Shown here piece by piece: positions 4,836 through 6,485 of a stretch of 6,485 nt of DNA. The stretch covers positions 58,236 to 64,720 of the forward strand of contig NQOH01000008.1 of the NCBI GenBank assembly GCA_003585735.1, read 5' to 3'. The position numbers were made by a program, and so were the translations under genes. The notes under the pieces were generated by a model. It was not told where the DNA came from. It did no database searches and saw nothing but the letters and a program-made list of their open reading frames with translations. Every line of letters begins with the position of its first letter. Positions within the stretch are counted from its first letter, which is position 1. This DNA is from Gardnerella kenyensis (GTDB taxonomy: Bacteria > Actinomycetota > Actinomycetes > Actinomycetales > Bifidobacteriaceae).

Positions 4836-4873
4836 AAAACAAAAGCGCAGACTGCAAAAAGCAATCTGCGCTT
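4836..4873 (-). terminator. pepC intrinsic terminator
   Basis: Read on the minus strand, AAGCGCAGA pairs with TCTGCGCTT over 9 bp. One mismatch and three further pairs (TGC with GCA) enclose a T5 loop. The T-rich tail TTGTTTT follows. It begins 24 bases after the pepC stop. On the plus strand the flank after the stem is not T-rich, so it works in one direction. Confidence 0.9.
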
Positions 4874-4896
4874 CTATACTTACGCAATACTCAAGT

Positions 4897-6354
4897 TTAG
4901 CGGCAGCGCTTAGTAAGCGGCTCCCACGGCTCAAGCATTACTGGCTCCTGATTTGCAACGGCTAGAGTTGCTTCGTCAAGATACTTCTTATTGATGATTA
5001 TTTCCGTAACGTAGCGGTCGAACCATTCTGCAGAACCGACGTAATAGCCGTCTTCGCCTGCGTCTTTGCCCCAGCTGTTCTCAATCTTCCAGCGATCCGG
5101 GTTGCCGTCTTTATCCAAGTTCACACCCGTAAACGTCATAGCGTGATTTCCCGGAATATCCATGTATTCCAAGCCCTTCGCCTTGTCAAATGTGAATTCA
5201 ACGTCGAAGAGCTGATCCACGCGCACTACTGCAGGATCGAAGAATCCGCTGTCGCGCAAGGAGAATTGCGTGCAATCGCATGCGAACCAGATTGGGTGGC
5301 CGTCGTTAAGCTGTGCGACGGCTGCCTTCCTGAATACGTCAAGAGGAACGTTTACGAATTCCATTCCCTTCGTTTCAGCCACGTTTGTGCTGTACTTGAT
5401 TTGGTAGAGCTTGTTGAAAGGAGTTCGTTCCATTGGGCAGTTGCATATTGTTACGAAGTCGTTTACGTCAACAGGCACGTACTTCTTTGCGAATTCGAGT
5501 GGGGTGATGCCGTATTCGCGAATCATTGGACGTTCGTCTTTGCCAGTTTTTGGCTTATCGTCCTTCTTTTCTTCAGACTTTTCTTCAGCCTTTTCGTCGG
5601 CTTTTTCGCCGTCCTTCTTTTCGTCCTTCTTATCGTCGTCATCATCTTTAGTGCGCGCGAAGAAGTCGAACTTTGCTGGCGGCTCGCCCAAAGCAATAGT
5701 CGTCATTCGATACACGGTTTCCAAATCGCGAACTTTCATTTCGCGCAATTCTTCCAAAGACGCACCGTTCTTATGTGCCTCGCGCAACTCGCACGCGAAT
5801 TCGCGCAACTTTGTGTTGATATACTGCACGAAGGAATCGGAATCGACTGCGTTTTGCGAATCTGGGTAAGCGCTCTTTGGCACAAGACCGTACTTATTCA
5901 CCAAGTTGACGAACATCTGCCACCAACCGCCATCGTCGATTGGCCCTTCGTTAATAATCTCAAAAATTCGGCTATCAACTGGCTCATCCAAAGTTGAAAG
6001 CACGTTTTCCAAGTAAGCGTTTGCTTTTTCAATCTTGTCCCAGAAGAACAGGTAGCTTTCGGAAAACTCAAAGTCGTCTAAATTCCACTTATGCATTAAT
6101 TCGTAGCGCAAAGTGTTAAGCGATGCGAACATCCAGCAGCGTCCGGAGCGCTTTTGGTTAGTAATGCTTCCTTGATTTAGTTCTACAGAGAATTCGCGTG
6201 GAAGTGCGCGCTTTCCTTGATAGCTTGTGGCAGCTTTAAGCACGCCGTTGTTTACTGCTGCGTTTGCAGCTAAGAGGTTTGCGCGCTGTGCGTTGAAGTG
6301 CTTGGAATATGTTTGTACGTGTTCAAGGGTGACGGCTTTTACGTTTTCGGCCAT
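4897..6354 (-). CDS. pepC: Aminopeptidase C / bleomycin-hydrolase-type cysteine peptidase
   Basis: PepC (peptidase family C1B) is a cytoplasmic papain-fold aminopeptidase that removes N-terminal residues from peptides, usually as a hexameric barrel with the active sites inside. The 485-residue protein has the full catalytic set: Gln67 and Cys73 in NQKRSGRCWMF, His404 in GNHAMTFTGV, and Asn426 in WKIENSWG. SESYLFFWDK (98-107) and NEGPIDDGGWW (135-145) are further family motifs. Residues about 235-276 are a lysine/aspartate/glutamate-rich insertion where relatives usually have a short loop before the [E/L]TPxEF motif (here GITPLEF). This explains a length above the usual 440-450. The C-terminus reads PWEPLTKRCR, where the C-terminal arm normally enters the active-site channel. 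The start ATG is preceded by AAGGAAACTC at good spacing, with AAAGGAG further upstream. The gene has its own terminator and stands alone. Confidence 0.97.
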   Translation of the reverse strand: MAENVKAVTLEHVQTYSKHFNAQRANLLAANAAVNNGVLKAATSYQGKRALPREFSVELNQGSITNQKRSGRCWMFASLNTLRYELMHKWNLDDFEFSESYLFFWDKIEKANAYLENVLSTLDEPVDSRIFEIINEGPIDDGGWWQMFVNLVNKYGLVPKSAYPDSQNAVDSDSFVQYINTKLREFACELREAHKNGASLEELREMKVRDLETVYRMTTIALGEPPAKFDFFARTKDDDDDKKDEKKDGEKADEKAEEKSEEKKDDKPKTGKDERPMIREYGITPLEFAKKYVPVDVNDFVTICNCPMERTPFNKLYQIKYSTNVAETKGMEFVNVPLDVFRKAAVAQLNDGHPIWFACDCTQFSLRDSGFFDPAVVRVDQLFDVEFTFDKAKGLEYMDIPGNHAMTFTGVNLDKDGNPDRWKIENSWGKDAGEDGYYVGSAEWFDRYVTEIIINKKYLDEATLAVANQEPVMLEPWEPLTKRCR

Positions 6355-6389
6355 GAGTTTCCTTAATCTCCTTTAGAGTTGAAAATACG

Positions 6390-6405
6390 AATAACAGTTA
6401 TTGTA
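6390..6405 (-). promoter_or_regulatory. Candidate pepC -10 with an operator-like palindrome
   Basis: On the minus strand TACAAT (6405-6400) matches TATAAT at 5 of 6 positions. It sits about 45 bases before the ATG and would give a leader of about 39 bases holding both Shine-Dalgarno stretches. It overlaps the palindrome AATAAC-A-GTTATT (6390-6402, 6+1+6, perfect). No good -35 is visible; a tandem TGAGCAT repeat (6408-6421) occupies part of the spacer. The palindrome could be a repressor site, which is inference. Confidence 0.4.
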
Positions 6406-6485
6406 GTATGCTCAATGCTCATGAGTGTTTCTTATTTTGTGCCTATTTCCGGCATTTATAAGAATAACATTAAATATTTTTATAA

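Noticed and set aside
5143..5997. Long plus-strand frame opposite pepC
   Set aside because: It is antisense to a PepC gene with an intact catalytic set, and its composition only mirrors that gene.

Overview
The window looks chromosomal and comes from a high-GC Gram-positive lineage with an unusually AT-rich genome. RsmI, a zinc-type MetRS and a PepC-type cysteine aminopeptidase, together with a small protein carrying a variant leucine-rich-repeat (LRV) domain of a kind I associate with bifidobacteria, point to Bifidobacteriaceae. The AT-rich intergenic DNA and A/T-biased third positions suggest Gardnerella rather than a typical Bifidobacterium. This assignment is inference from protein style, not a search result.

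Layout from left to right. (1) Positions 1-903 hold the 3' part of rsmI on the plus strand; its start lies left of the window. (2) Positions 911-998 hold an 11-nt tandem array in the gap between converging genes. (3) On the minus strand lies a two-gene overlapping unit: an AbiEi-antitoxin-like protein (1279-1926) followed by a small LRV-domain protein (995-1288). Both genes carry in-frame tandem repeats at their N-termini. (4) Positions 1927-2282 are a divergent intergenic region made almost entirely of repeats: two further 11-nt arrays and a set of 17-25-nt interspersed units. (5) Positions 2283-4154 hold metG on the plus strand, with no Shine-Dalgarno and a -10-like hexamer 8 nt before the ATG, so it is probably leaderless. 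(6) Positions 4155-4896 have no protein gene. They hold a 12-bp perfect AT inverted repeat, a candidate small RNA (about 4293-4399) ending in a strong intrinsic terminator, a T-rich 12-nt repeat, a five-copy 52-nt hairpin array, a diverged two-copy relative of it, and the pepC terminator. (7) Positions 4897-6354 hold pepC on the minus strand with a lysine/acid-rich insertion, and its promoter region follows to the window end.

The housekeeping genes do separate jobs: 16S rRNA C1402 ribose methylation, tRNA-Met charging, and peptide trimming. The unusual material is between them. It comprises three different arrays that share an 11-nt period around the AbiEi-like/LRV cassette, a 52-nt hairpin array enclosed by two facing terminators, and a terminator-tagged structured RNA downstream of metG. 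I did not find a complete known defence system, CRISPR array, insertion sequence, tRNA or rRNA.
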